Positions 9,385-17,934 of a stretch of DNA of 64,000 nucleotides are shown piece after piece. Under the pieces are notes generated by a model. It was not told where the DNA came from. It searched no databases and saw only the letters and a list, made by a program, of their open reading frames with translations. Origin of the DNA: UBA7446 sp024639165. GTDB lineage: Bacteria; Bacteroidota; Bacteroidia; Flavobacteriales; Flavobacteriaceae. A program made the position numbers and the translations under genes. The stretch lies in NCBI GenBank assembly GCA_024639165.1, contig JAHEIX010000012.1:4727-68726 (forward strand), written 5' to 3'. Within the stretch, counting starts at the first letter, position 1. The number at the start of each line of letters is the position of its first letter.

Positions 9385-10299
9385 ATGAAGTATCTGTATT
9401 TTGTTTTCGTGCTTTTATGCCTAAAAGCAACGGCTCAGCATAAAAAAATAGCTATTTATACAGATAACATTCCTTGTGCTTCAAACCTACCCATGCAGGA
9501 GGTCTCAAATACCATTTCGATAAAAGAACGTATCAGCAGTCCACAATTATGGTATTACCCAACAGAAAAATCCATTCATAACACAGCAGCTGTTTTGGTT
9601 TTACCCGGTGGTGGGTATCAAAATCTAGCCTTTAAAAAGGAAGGAACAGAGGTTGCCCAATGGCTCAATACTTTGGGTATTAGTGCTTTTGTACTTATGT
9701 ACCGAACACCCTACTGGGAGTTAGCATCGTGTAAAAAAGAAATTCCGCTTTCAGATGCCAAGCAGGCCATGCGCATCATTCGACATCGTGCAAGTGAATG
9801 GAATATAAACCCCAATAAAGTTGGCGTTATGGGCTTTTCAGCTGGTGGTCACCTGGCAGCAGCACTTTCCACACAGTTCGACTATGGAAACCAAGACGAA
9901 ACAAATTCACTGGCTTCGTTCAGCACGCGCCCTGATTTTTCTGTTCTTGTCTATCCCGTTATCAGTATGCGAAAAGCCTACACGCATATGGGATCTAGAC
10001 AAAGTCTTTTGGGGGAAAATCCAACTAATGAAGACATAATGGCCTACTCAAATGAGCTACAAGTAAAAACAGAAACACCACCAGCCATTTTAATTCACGC
10101 TTCCAATGATAGGGCTGTTTATGCAGAAAACAGCATCATGTATTACAAAGCACTACTGGAAAAAAACGTTCCAGCAGCTTTGCATATATGGGAAGATGGA
10201 GGTCATGGCTTTGGGCTCCACCGTGAAAAAGGCTCTGTCAAATCATGGCCAAACTCGGTCCATCAATGGTTTATCCAGCGAGGTATTTTGAAATATTAA
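9385..10299 (+). CDS. Secreted alpha/beta-hydrolase fold esterase (acetyl-xylan-esterase-like)
   Basis: This 304-residue protein has a short signal peptide (to about residue 17). The fold signature is complete: LPGGGYQ (oxyanion-hole type HGGG-like loop), nucleophile elbow GFSAGG with Ser152, Asp242 in HASNDRAV, and His274 in DGGHGFG. Homologs in Bacteroidetes glycan loci are annotated as alpha/beta hydrolases or acetyl esterases. It is the last + strand gene of the locus. Its stop overlaps the end of the convergent sulfatase gene by 4 bases. A TATTTTTA box (9372-9379), close to the -7 consensus, ends 5 bases before the ATG and may drive it separately from the upstream operon. The substrate is unknown; removal of an ester decoration is inferred. 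Confidence 0.84.
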   Translation: MKYLYFVFVLLCLKATAQHKKIAIYTDNIPCASNLPMQEVSNTISIKERISSPQLWYYPTEKSIHNTAAVLVLPGGGYQNLAFKKEGTEVAQWLNTLGISAFVLMYRTPYWELASCKKEIPLSDAKQAMRIIRHRASEWNINPNKVGVMGFSAGGHLAAALSTQFDYGNQDETNSLASFSTRPDFSVLVYPVISMRKAYTHMGSRQSLLGENPTNEDIMAYSNELQVKTETPPAILIHASNDRAVYAENSIMYYKALLEKNVPAALHIWEDGGHGFGLHREKGSVKSWPNSVHQWFIQRGILKY

Positions 10300-11837
10300 T
10301 CAAAACGCAAACGACTTGTGTTTTCATAGGCATCGCCTACTATAGTAAGAAAGCGCTCCATCATCTCATCTCTTTTTTCAGGCATTTTCTCTGCAAGATT
10401 GTTTTTTTGAGATACATCCTCCGCCAGATTGTACAATTGATATTCGTCTCCATTACCCGTTTCAATGCCTTTTGTCAAAAACATTTTAGGCCCAGGATAA
10501 GGAGGAATCAAGACCCAATCGCCATGGCGGTAAGCCGTTCTGGAAGTTGCTTCTAACACCACATTATCTCTACCCTCATTTGATTTACCAAGCAGTAGAT
10601 TCATGTGGTTTTCGCTGTCTAGTTCTGGTTTTTCATCTCCCATAAAACTTGACAATGATGATAGCCAATCTATTTGCGAAATAATGGCATCAGAAGTACC
10701 GGGCTCAATAGTTCCTTTCCAAAACGTGACAAACGGAACACGAGTTCCAGCCTCGTACAAGCTGTATTTTCCACCTCTTAAACCGCCTGTTGGCGTGTGG
10801 TCGCCAAGCTTTTCGATGGCATCATCTACATAGCCATCGTCCAAAACGGGTCCATTATCGCTTGATAAGAATATAAGCGTATTTTCAAGTAAACCTTCTT
10901 GCTTTAGTGTTTTGATCAATGCTCCGATACACCAATCTGCTTCGGCAATGACATCGCCCCTTGGGCCCATTCCAGTTGCTCCTTCAAAACGTGGGTGAGG
11001 TGTTCTTGGTACGTGCGGTTGTTGAAACCCATAATACAAAAAGAACGGTTTGTCTTTTTTTGTTTTTATATACGTTTGAACTTCTTTAAGAAAATCATCT
11101 GCCATATTTTCATCTATCCATCTTGCGCTTTGCCCACCTTTCATATGTCCAATTCGTGGTACACCGTTTACAACAGTTCTATTGTGTTGTGAATCGGCTT
11201 TCATTTTTACTAAACTGGGCGAGTTTTCACCCGTTGGCTCTCCGGGAAAGTTTTTTTCGTAGTCAATTTCTATAGGATCGTTCACGTCTAAATTATAAAC
11301 GTAACCATCTTTAATGTAGACTGTGGGTACCCTGTCCTGTGTTGCTGCCATAATAAAACTATAGTCAAAACCAACCTCATTAGGTCCAGGTGAGATGTGT
11401 TTGTTCCAATTGACATTTCCCAATCCAAGACCTAAGTGCCATTTCCCAATCACTGCCGTTTCGTATCCATGTTTTCGCAGCATTTTAGGCAATGTTATTT
11501 GAGCGGTGTCAATCAGAAGCGGTGCTGTACCAGGTAAAATCTTGGCATTTCTGTTACGCCATGGATACTGTCCGGTGAGAAGGGCATATCTACTGGGTGT
11601 ACATGTTGCCGAAGTGGCATATCCATTGGTAAATTTACGCCCATTGTTTGCCAAAAAATCCATATTTGGTGTGGATAATTCGGTTGCTCCATAGGCGCTT
11701 ACATCTCCATAGCCCAAATCGTCGAGATAAATAAAGATAATATTGGGTTTTTCCAATGCAGCTGCATTGTTTTTTGGTTCAGCGCCACAAGAAGCAAGAA
11801 TTGTTGATAAAACGAAAATTAAGACTAATTTTTTCAT
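10296..11837 (-). CDS. S1-family lipoprotein sulfatase
   Basis: This 513-residue protein has a lipobox with Cys17 (ILASC). The S1 sulfatase signature C-T-P-S-R begins at Cys79, which a maturase must convert to formylglycine. Asp39/Asp40 (IYLDDLGYGD) and the later SSDNGP motif are the usual calcium ligands. The family removes sulfate esters from algal polysaccharides. It is the last gene of the ten-gene operon, 15 bases after the permease gene. Coupling of a sulfatase to a sugar-oxidation operon implies that the sugar reaches the cell sulfated, as L-galactose-6-sulfate in porphyran or L-fucose sulfate in fucoidan. The S1 subfamily and regiospecificity cannot be read by eye. No maturase gene lies in the window. 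Confidence 0.92.
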   Translation of the reverse strand: MKKLVLIFVLSTILASCGAEPKNNAAALEKPNIIFIYLDDLGYGDVSAYGATELSTPNMDFLANNGRKFTNGYATSATCTPSRYALLTGQYPWRNRNAKILPGTAPLLIDTAQITLPKMLRKHGYETAVIGKWHLGLGLGNVNWNKHISPGPNEVGFDYSFIMAATQDRVPTVYIKDGYVYNLDVNDPIEIDYEKNFPGEPTGENSPSLVKMKADSQHNRTVVNGVPRIGHMKGGQSARWIDENMADDFLKEVQTYIKTKKDKPFFLYYGFQQPHVPRTPHPRFEGATGMGPRGDVIAEADWCIGALIKTLKQEGLLENTLIFLSSDNGPVLDDGYVDDAIEKLGDHTPTGGLRGGKYSLYEAGTRVPFVTFWKGTIEPGTSDAIISQIDWLSSLSSFMGDEKPELDSENHMNLLLGKSNEGRDNVVLEATSRTAYRHGDWVLIPPYPGPKMFLTKGIETGNGDEYQLYNLAEDVSQKNNLAEKMPEKRDEMMERFLTIVGDAYENTSRLRFD

Positions 11838-11852
11838 GGTGTTGTTTAGATT

Positions 11853-13148
11853 TTAGTTGTGATTTTTACGTCCATAGATTGCGATAAAAGCAAAACACAA
11901 GACAGGTAATAAAAAGGAAAGATTGATTTCAGAAATCCCGATAATACTGACATCATTAACAGCATAACCGCCTATGTCAATAATCATTCCTTGAAGTTTT
12001 GGCATCAATGCACCACCAACAATAGCCATGACCAAGCCTGCGGAGCCAATTTTGCTTTCGTCTTCGGTTAGTTTTCCGAGTGCAATTCCGTAAATGGTTG
12101 GGAACATCAAAGACATAAAAAACGATACGCCAACCAAACAATAAAGCCCCACGACATTGTTGATCACAACAACACCCAATGTACAGCCAATGGCAAAGAG
12201 GGCAAACAACATCAATAATTTACCAGCATTTGCAAATCGTAGCAAGTAGGTTCCAAAAGCACGACCAACTGTAAAGAGTACAAATGCAGCCATTTGATAA
12301 TATCCAGCTGTTACACTATCCATGCCAATTCCTTCGGCGTACTGATAAATATAGGTCCAGCACATGATTTGTGCTCCAACGTAAAAAATTTGCGCCAATA
12401 CCCCTTGGCTATAGGTTATATTCCTGAAGAGTTTTGTGAATGTGTTTCCAATATTGCCATGCGCGTCTTCAGCTTTGGAATGCGGCATTTTACTTACTGA
12501 AAACAAGACCAAGACTCCTAAAATAACCAATCCTAAAATCACATAGGGATCTCGGATTACCATCAAATCGGTGGTTTTGATTAGTGTTTTAGAAACTTCG
12601 TCCAGTGCACTAAAATCAGCAATATCATCAGATTGAAGTTTTTTCAACACATATTGTTGCGCAACAAAAAGCCCAAGAATTAAACCAACAGGGTTAAAGG
12701 CTTGTGCTAGGTTAAGCCGTTGGGTTGCTGTTTCTTTTGCACCCATAGCTAAGGCATAAGGATTTGCAGCAGTTTCTAAAAACGCCAGTCCAAAGGTCAA
12801 TATATATAGCCCCATGCAGAAAAACCAGAATTCTTCTGTAATGGCTGCAGGATAAAATAACAGCGCTCCTGTTGCGTATAAGGCTAAGCCAATTAAAATA
12901 CCAACCTTGTATGAGTATTTACGCATGAATAACGCAGCCGGAAGTGCCATGCAAAAATATCCGCCATAAAATGCCATTTGTACCCAAGCCGCTTGTGAAT
13001 TTGATAACTCCAGTACCTTTTTAAATGCCTGAACCATCGGGTCGGTTACCGCATTGGCAAAGCCCCATAGGGCAAACAGTGAGGTTAGCAGGATGAATGG
13101 AATAAGTACTTTTTTGGGTACAACGGGGATTGTATTGGATGCTTTCAT
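11853..13148 (-). CDS. fucP: FucP-type sugar:H+ symporter (MFS)
   Basis: This 431-residue, highly hydrophobic protein has about twelve membrane segments. The first segment region (FALWGFANAVTDPMVQAFK) and the next (QAAWVQMAFYGGYFCMALPA) match the FucP/glucose-galactose symporter subfamily of the major facilitator superfamily. FucP imports L-fucose across the inner membrane and is known to accept L-galactose as well. It lies between the sulfatase and the catabolic enzymes, so it should import the free sugar released in the periplasm. The family call is strong. The actual sugar (L-fucose or L-galactose) is inferred from context. Confidence 0.88.
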   Translation of the reverse strand: MKASNTIPVVPKKVLIPFILLTSLFALWGFANAVTDPMVQAFKKVLELSNSQAAWVQMAFYGGYFCMALPAALFMRKYSYKVGILIGLALYATGALLFYPAAITEEFWFFCMGLYILTFGLAFLETAANPYALAMGAKETATQRLNLAQAFNPVGLILGLFVAQQYVLKKLQSDDIADFSALDEVSKTLIKTTDLMVIRDPYVILGLVILGVLVLFSVSKMPHSKAEDAHGNIGNTFTKLFRNITYSQGVLAQIFYVGAQIMCWTYIYQYAEGIGMDSVTAGYYQMAAFVLFTVGRAFGTYLLRFANAGKLLMLFALFAIGCTLGVVVINNVVGLYCLVGVSFFMSLMFPTIYGIALGKLTEDESKIGSAGLVMAIVGGALMPKLQGMIIDIGGYAVNDVSIIGISEINLSFLLPVLCFAFIAIYGRKNHN

Positions 13149-13159
13149 AAAATATGTTA

Positions 13160-14317
13160 TTAGTCATTCTTTTGAATGAGTTTACTTTGTAAATCAGGGA
13201 TTTCAGCACAACTCATTTGCTCCATGACTTGAGTTAGTTGCTGTTTAAGCATGCTGATCGTATGGTTTCCCCCTTTTTTACCAAGTGCGGACACGCCGTA
13301 CATAAAGGTGCGCCCCATAAAGCTAAAGTCAGCACCACTAGCCATAACACGCGCCACATCTGCACCACCGCGTATGCCGCTATCCATCATGACGGTTAGT
13401 TTTCCTTTATAAAGGGGTGCTATGGTTTTTAATGCGTCAATAGTAGCTTGACCAACATCTACCTGTCTGCCGCCATGGTTTGATACAATAACCCCGTCCA
13501 AGCCTAACTGATAAGCTTTTTCGACATCATGTACTGATTCAGCTCCTTTGAGCACAAGCTTTCCTTTCCACATATCACGAATCTTTTTGATCTTTTCCTC
13601 ATTCAAACGACCAGAAAAAGTAGCGTCCATAAATTTTGCCAACTGGTTTAAGTTTAAATTTTTGGGCATATACGGTTTTAGTATTTCAAAGCTTGGTTGA
13701 CCGTTAAGCAGCGTTTGCAAAGCCCAATGCGGTCTTTTGGCTGCATTCATGATGTTGGTCATTGTCATTTTAGGAGGCATAGACAAACCATTTCTAATAT
13801 CCCTTGGGCGATAGCCAAAAGAGGGTACATCAGCAAGGATGACAAGCACAGGACATTCGGCTGTTTCTGCTCGCTTTAAAATATCTTTGGTAACCCGTTC
13901 TTCTGCTGGGTGATAAAGCTGAAACCATGCCTTGCCTTCAGTAATTTCAGCAATTTTTTCAATACTTGCCGTGGTGACAGTGCTTAATACAAAAGGAATG
14001 TTGTGTTCAAAAGCTGCTTTGGCTAAAATTTCTGGAGATTTTGGCCACATTAAGCCTTGCAAACCAACAGGTGAAATACCAAATGGTGCATCATACGTAT
14101 GTCCAAAAAGTTCGGTTTTTAAACTAGGCGCGTTATAGTCAACCAAATACTTGGGCTTGAGTTCAATGTCTCGAATCCGATCAGTATTCTTTTTAAGGTT
14201 TACGTCATCATTACAACCCCCATCCAAGTATTCAAAAGCAAACTTTGGTATTTTACATTTGGCACGTGCTCTTAAATCAGCTACAGATGGATACTTATAA
14301 TTTACCTCTTGTTTCAT
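13160..14317 (-). CDS. FMN-dependent alpha-hydroxy acid dehydrogenase/oxidase (L-lactate dehydrogenase type)
   Basis: This 385-residue protein has the TIM-barrel features of the FMN-dependent 2-hydroxyacid dehydrogenase family: FAFEYLDGG near the start, APFGISPVG, and the active-site motif SNHGGRQVD with His281 and Arg284. The family oxidises L-2-hydroxyacids such as L-lactate or glycolate to 2-oxo acids. L-lactate is one of the two end products of the oxidative L-fucose pathway encoded here, so this enzyme would return it to pyruvate. If the operon handles L-galactose, the analogous product is L-glycerate. The gene overlaps the mutarotase gene by 4 bases. Oxidase versus dehydrogenase activity is not decided by the sequence. 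Confidence 0.88.
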   Translation of the reverse strand: MKQEVNYKYPSVADLRARAKCKIPKFAFEYLDGGCNDDVNLKKNTDRIRDIELKPKYLVDYNAPSLKTELFGHTYDAPFGISPVGLQGLMWPKSPEILAKAAFEHNIPFVLSTVTTASIEKIAEITEGKAWFQLYHPAEERVTKDILKRAETAECPVLVILADVPSFGYRPRDIRNGLSMPPKMTMTNIMNAAKRPHWALQTLLNGQPSFEILKPYMPKNLNLNQLAKFMDATFSGRLNEEKIKKIRDMWKGKLVLKGAESVHDVEKAYQLGLDGVIVSNHGGRQVDVGQATIDALKTIAPLYKGKLTVMMDSGIRGGADVARVMASGADFSFMGRTFMYGVSALGKKGGNHTISMLKQQLTQVMEQMSCAEIPDLQSKLIQKND

Positions 14318-14667
14318 TTGCGTCTATTTAAATCATAAATTTTTTCCATCAAGACCCATTTGGTACCTTCTGGTGTGTTGGGTAAAGATTGTTGAAATTT
14401 CCACATTAGGGTTTCCCATTCTTGAACTTTTGGATTATCCGCATCCATACTTGCTTTTTTCTCAAAAGAAAATGTATCGTCAACTTCAAGAATCATAAAA
14501 AGTCTGTTGCCTGTGTGATATATTTCTGCATTTTGAATTCCCGACGCTTTGATGCTTTGGTTGATTTCTGGCCATACCTGCTTATGGTACTTTATATAGG
14601 CATCAATCTTTTCAGGATCATCTTTGAGGTCCAAGGCCAAACAATATTTATGCAGTTCAACAGTCAT
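14314..14667 (-). CDS. L-rhamnose/L-fucose mutarotase family protein (RhaM-like)
   Basis: This 117-residue protein of the ferredoxin-like RhaM family (COG3254) shows the conserved pattern KIDAYIKYHKQVWPEI, then IYHTGNRLFMILE, then W..L/MW near residue 90. Members interconvert alpha and beta anomers of 6-deoxy sugars, which speeds oxidation by an anomer-specific dehydrogenase. It is translationally coupled on both sides: it shares one base with the upstream sugar dehydrogenase gene and overlaps the downstream hydroxyacid dehydrogenase gene by 4 bases. The sugar is probably that of the pathway (L-fucose or L-galactose) and not L-rhamnose, because no rhamnose genes are present. Confidence 0.88.
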   Translation of the reverse strand: MTVELHKYCLALDLKDDPEKIDAYIKYHKQVWPEINQSIKASGIQNAEIYHTGNRLFMILEVDDTFSFEKKASMDADNPKVQEWETLMWKFQQSLPNTPEGTKWVLMEKIYDLNRRK

Positions 14668-15455
14668 TATTCTTTATTTATAGCCCTATCCAAATGCGTA
14701 TACCCACCATCTACATAAACCAATTGACCCGTAGTGTGGCTTGAACGCGACGAAAGTAAAAAAACTACTGCATTGGCGATTTCAGCAGCTGTAGTCATGC
14801 GTTGTTCTAAAGGGATTTTATCTGATATAGACTTTAGCTTTTCTTCTGGGTGATCAAAAGTATTTATCCATTTTTCATAGAGTGGCGTAAAGCATTCAGC
14901 TACGACAACACAGTTCACACGAATGGCATAGGGCAATAGTTCGACCGCCCATTCTCTTGTGAGGGCATTACGACCCCCATTGGAAGCTGCATAGCCCGAA
15001 GTACTCCCTTGGCCAGTATCAGCCGTTTTAGAACCAACATTAACGATAGCCCCCTTGTTTTTTTTAAGCTCCGGAAGCACTAATTGTGCCATCAAATAAT
15101 AGTGTGCTAGGTTACGTTTGATAGACTCCATAAAATCAGCATAATTCCCATGTTCCAGCCCTATCCCATCATTTACTCCAGCATTATTAACAAGTCCATC
15201 TATACCACCATATTCACATAAAACCTCCTTAACAGCTACTTCGCATTGTTCGGGTTTGGTAAGTTCTGCAAATGCATAACCCACTTTTAGTCCTTTTTTT
15301 TGATAATCCGTAATTGCCTTTTCAATACTCGGCTTATTTCTACCAATAATAACAGGGATAGCTCCCTCTTCAGCCAAAAGCGAAACAATAGCAGCACCAA
15401 TCCCTTTTGACCCACCTGTTACAATAATCACCTTGTCTTGTAATCTTAAATCCAT
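14667..15455 (-). CDS. SDR-family L-fucose (or L-galactose) 1-dehydrogenase with YxxxN instead of YxxxK
   Basis: This 262-residue classical short-chain dehydrogenase has the NAD(P)-binding motif TGGSKGIG (residues 13-20), NNAG near 90-93, Ser142 and Tyr155 in place, but Asn159 where the catalytic Lys of YxxxK normally sits (GYAASNGG). The codon is AAT at 14979-14981 on the reverse strand. By position between the mutarotase and lactonase genes, it should oxidise the sugar at C1 to the 1,5-lactone, the first step of the oxidative pathway. The Asn may be a feature of this subfamily; I cannot align it here. It is 1 base from the lactonase gene. The fold call is firm and the substrate inferred. 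Confidence 0.85.
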   Translation of the reverse strand: MDLRLQDKVIIVTGGSKGIGAAIVSLLAEEGAIPVIIGRNKPSIEKAITDYQKKGLKVGYAFAELTKPEQCEVAVKEVLCEYGGIDGLVNNAGVNDGIGLEHGNYADFMESIKRNLAHYYLMAQLVLPELKKNKGAIVNVGSKTADTGQGSTSGYAASNGGRNALTREWAVELLPYAIRVNCVVVAECFTPLYEKWINTFDHPEEKLKSISDKIPLEQRMTTAAEIANAVVFLLSSRSSHTTGQLVYVDGGYTHLDRAINKE

Positions 15456-15456
15456 A

Positions 15457-16281
15457 CTATAGATTGTATATTAATTGTGCATTTTTTCGCAGTATTTTCA
15501 CTTTAGTTTTATCGTCGAATTGTTCTAGGAAATCCATAATTATGGCGAGTACCTTACTATAGTCAGCTGCCAGTAAGCAAACAGGCCAATCGGAACCAAA
15601 CAGGACCCGGTTAGCGCCAAAAGAAGCAAAGACATGATCCATAAATGGCGTGAAGACTTCATCTGAAAACACAAAGTTCTCGGTTTCGGTGACCATCCCT
15701 GAAAGTTTGCAGCTCACATTTTCGCATTTGGATAAGGCAGCTATATTTGCCTTCCATTCGTTTTCTATTGGAGCCGAAATAGTAGGTTTGGCAATGTGGT
15801 CTAAAATAAATTGCTGCTCAGGAAACTTTTCAACCATTTGAATGGCTGCTGCAAGTTGATGCGGATAAACAAGTATATCAAAGGTGAGGTTGAACTTTGC
15901 AAGTTTGCTGATACCATTTTGAACATCCTCACGCAATAGGTAATCTTCTTTTTCAGCTTGCACTATATGACGTACTCCTTTGAACAAAGGATTTGCTGCA
16001 TAGTACATAAGTCGTTTTTCTAAATTTTCGGCGGTTAAGTCAACCCAACCCACAACTCCTTTAATAAACGGATTTTCTGCGGCACAAGTCAATAAAAATT
16101 CAGTTTCTGTTTCAGATTGGTCAGCTTGTACGGCAATACATCCATCAATACCATTTTCATCTAATAGGGGCTTTAGATCTTTTGGAAGAAAATCTTTACG
16201 AATAATCTCCATAGAGTCATCTATCCAGTTGTCTCTGACTGGATCATACTTCCAAAAATGTTGATGGCTATCTATAATCAT
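15457..16281 (-). CDS. Amidohydrolase-family L-fucono-1,5-lactonase-like enzyme
   Basis: This 274-residue protein of the COG3618 amidohydrolase group has the metal-binding His pair in DSHQHFW (His6, His8), a later LDHIAKP, and the strand-8 Asp in FGSDWPVC. Characterised members hydrolyse sugar lactones such as L-fuconolactone and L-rhamnonolactone. In this operon it should open the lactone made by the sugar dehydrogenase to give the aldonate. It overlaps the FAH-family gene upstream by 4 bases. The sequence does not separate fucono- from galactono-lactone specificity. Confidence 0.86.
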   Translation of the reverse strand: MIIDSHQHFWKYDPVRDNWIDDSMEIIRKDFLPKDLKPLLDENGIDGCIAVQADQSETETEFLLTCAAENPFIKGVVGWVDLTAENLEKRLMYYAANPLFKGVRHIVQAEKEDYLLREDVQNGISKLAKFNLTFDILVYPHQLAAAIQMVEKFPEQQFILDHIAKPTISAPIENEWKANIAALSKCENVSCKLSGMVTETENFVFSDEVFTPFMDHVFASFGANRVLFGSDWPVCLLAADYSKVLAIIMDFLEQFDDKTKVKILRKNAQLIYNL

Positions 16282-17132
16282 TTATATGCAATACAAGTTT
16301 GTTTTGAAACGCCTAAACCTTCAATGCCTAATTCAACCAAATCGCCCTCTTTTAAATATCTCGGCGGGGTAAGCCCCAATCCAACGCCGAAGGGAGTTCC
16401 GGTAGAAATGATATCTCCGGGGAGTAGGGTCATGAATTGACTTATGTAGCTCACGACGTGTTGGATATTAAAAATAAAATCTGATGTGCTGCTGTTTTGC
16501 ATTTCCTCACCATTGAGTTTTAACCAAAGATTTAGGTTATTAGGGTCACCTATTTCATCGGGAGTGGCAATAAAAGGTCCAATAGGCGCAAAAGAATCAC
16601 AACTTTTTCCTTTTACCCATTGACCAGAACGTTCAAGTTGAAAAGCACGTTCGCTTACATCGTTATGCAACACATAACCTGCAACGTGGTTTAATGCATC
16701 TGCTTCTGATACGTATGATGCTTTTTTACCAATCACCACAGCTAGTTCTACTTCCCAATCTGTCGTTTCACTGTTTTTTGGGATGATAATAGGGTCATTG
16801 GGCCCAACAATAGCCGAACTTGCCTTAAAGAAAAGTACAGGTTCCTCTGGAATATCCATACCACTTTCAGCAGCATGCTTGGCGTAGTTAAGCCCAACAC
16901 ATACTATTTTTGATGGTCGGGATAAAGGCGGTCCAAGTCTAACATCATCTCCTACTTTTGGACAGTTCTCTAAATTATTCTCCAACCATCGGCTTAGTTT
17001 GGCTATGCCGTTAGTCCCAAAAAAGGCTTCGTCATAATCGTGTACAAATGCAGAAACATCTAGTTTAGAGCCATCTGCTAGTAACAAACCTGGTTTTTCT
17101 TCATTAATTGATCCGAATCGGATTAGTTTCAT
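16278..17132 (-). CDS. Fumarylacetoacetate-hydrolase family 2,4-diketo-3-deoxy-aldonate hydrolase
   Basis: This 284-residue protein has the FAH fold. GLNYAKHAAESG lies after the N-terminal domain, metal ligands are in DWEVELAVVIGK (Glu, Glu) and in LHNDVSERAFQ (Asp), and the C-terminal signature is GDIISTGTPFGVG. In the oxidative L-fucose and L-rhamnose routes such enzymes cleave 2,4-diketo-3-deoxy-L-fuconate or -rhamnonate to pyruvate and L-lactate. It sits between the lactonase gene (4-base overlap) and the second SDR gene (7-base gap). It would be the last carbon-carbon cleaving step. Family call firm; precise substrate inferred from operon content. Confidence 0.9.
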   Translation of the reverse strand: MKLIRFGSINEEKPGLLLADGSKLDVSAFVHDYDEAFFGTNGIAKLSRWLENNLENCPKVGDDVRLGPPLSRPSKIVCVGLNYAKHAAESGMDIPEEPVLFFKASSAIVGPNDPIIIPKNSETTDWEVELAVVIGKKASYVSEADALNHVAGYVLHNDVSERAFQLERSGQWVKGKSCDSFAPIGPFIATPDEIGDPNNLNLWLKLNGEEMQNSSTSDFIFNIQHVVSYISQFMTLLPGDIISTGTPFGVGLGLTPPRYLKEGDLVELGIEGLGVSKQTCIAYK

Positions 17133-17139
17133 ATTGTAT

Positions 17140-17931
17140 TTATTTTGAGTTTAATGTTATGTATCCCCCATCAATGCCATAGTTAGAACCTGTAATAAAG
17201 CTTGCCTCATCTGAGCATAAAAACAATGCTAAATCAGCAACTTCTTGGGGATTTCCCATACGTCCTATGGGTTGGGTTTTTGAAAGTTTTTCAAACATCT
17301 CCGCTTCATTTCCAGGATAGTTTTTTTTAATAAACCCATCTACAAAAGGCGTGTGTACACGTGCGGGAGAGATGCAGTTACAACGTATGTTGTGGTCAAT
17401 ATAGTCCTTGGCAATAGAATAGGTCATGGTAAGCACTGCGCCTTTAGTCATGGAATACGCAAAGCGATCTGAAATGCCCACAGTTGAAGCAATGGATGCC
17501 ATATTTAGAATGACTCCACCGCCACTATCCTTCATAATTGGGATGCATGCCTTTGCACAATTGTACACACCCTTAATATTGATTTCGTAAAGTTTATCTA
17601 AGTCTTCCTCTGCGCAATCTTCAATGTTTCCCACATGGGCTATGCCAGCATTATTTATTAAAATATCTATTGAAGACGATAGAGCAATTTGATTGACCGT
17701 TTCGGTAACACTATTGAAATCAGCGACATTGCAATTAAATCCTTTCGCAATAAAACCAGCTTTTTTAATTTCTGAAACTGTTTTATTTGTGGCATCCATA
17801 TTCAAATCTAAAATGTGTACATGGGCACCACGCGCGGCAAATGTTGTGGCAATAGCACTGCCAATTCCGCTACCTCCGCCAGTGAGGACAACCCCTTTGT
17901 TTTTTAGAGAAAATTTCGTTTTCATCTTCAT
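17140..17931 (-). CDS. SDR-family 2-keto-3-deoxy-L-fuconate dehydrogenase-like enzyme
   Basis: This 263-residue classical SDR has TGGGSGIG (residues 17-24), NNAG near 93-96, and an intact catalytic set Ser146, Tyr159 and Lys163 (YSMTK). A second in-frame ATG at codon 3 (17925) is an alternative start. In the oxidative L-fucose pathway an SDR oxidises C4 of 2-keto-3-deoxy-L-fuconate to the 2,4-diketo acid. The position between the dehydratase and the FAH hydrolase matches that role. It differs from the other SDR of the operon in having the normal catalytic Lys. It is 3 bases after the dehydratase stop. Confidence 0.87.
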   Translation of the reverse strand: MKMKTKFSLKNKGVVLTGGGSGIGSAIATTFAARGAHVHILDLNMDATNKTVSEIKKAGFIAKGFNCNVADFNSVTETVNQIALSSSIDILINNAGIAHVGNIEDCAEEDLDKLYEINIKGVYNCAKACIPIMKDSGGGVILNMASIASTVGISDRFAYSMTKGAVLTMTYSIAKDYIDHNIRCNCISPARVHTPFVDGFIKKNYPGNEAEMFEKLSKTQPIGRMGNPQEVADLALFLCSDEASFITGSNYGIDGGYITLNSK

Positions 17932-17934
17932 GTG

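Noticed and set aside
10245..10556. 103-codon + strand frame spanning the end of the alpha/beta hydrolase and the sulfatase end
   Set aside because: It overlaps both real genes in other frames and has no family resemblance; it arises from the convergent overlap.
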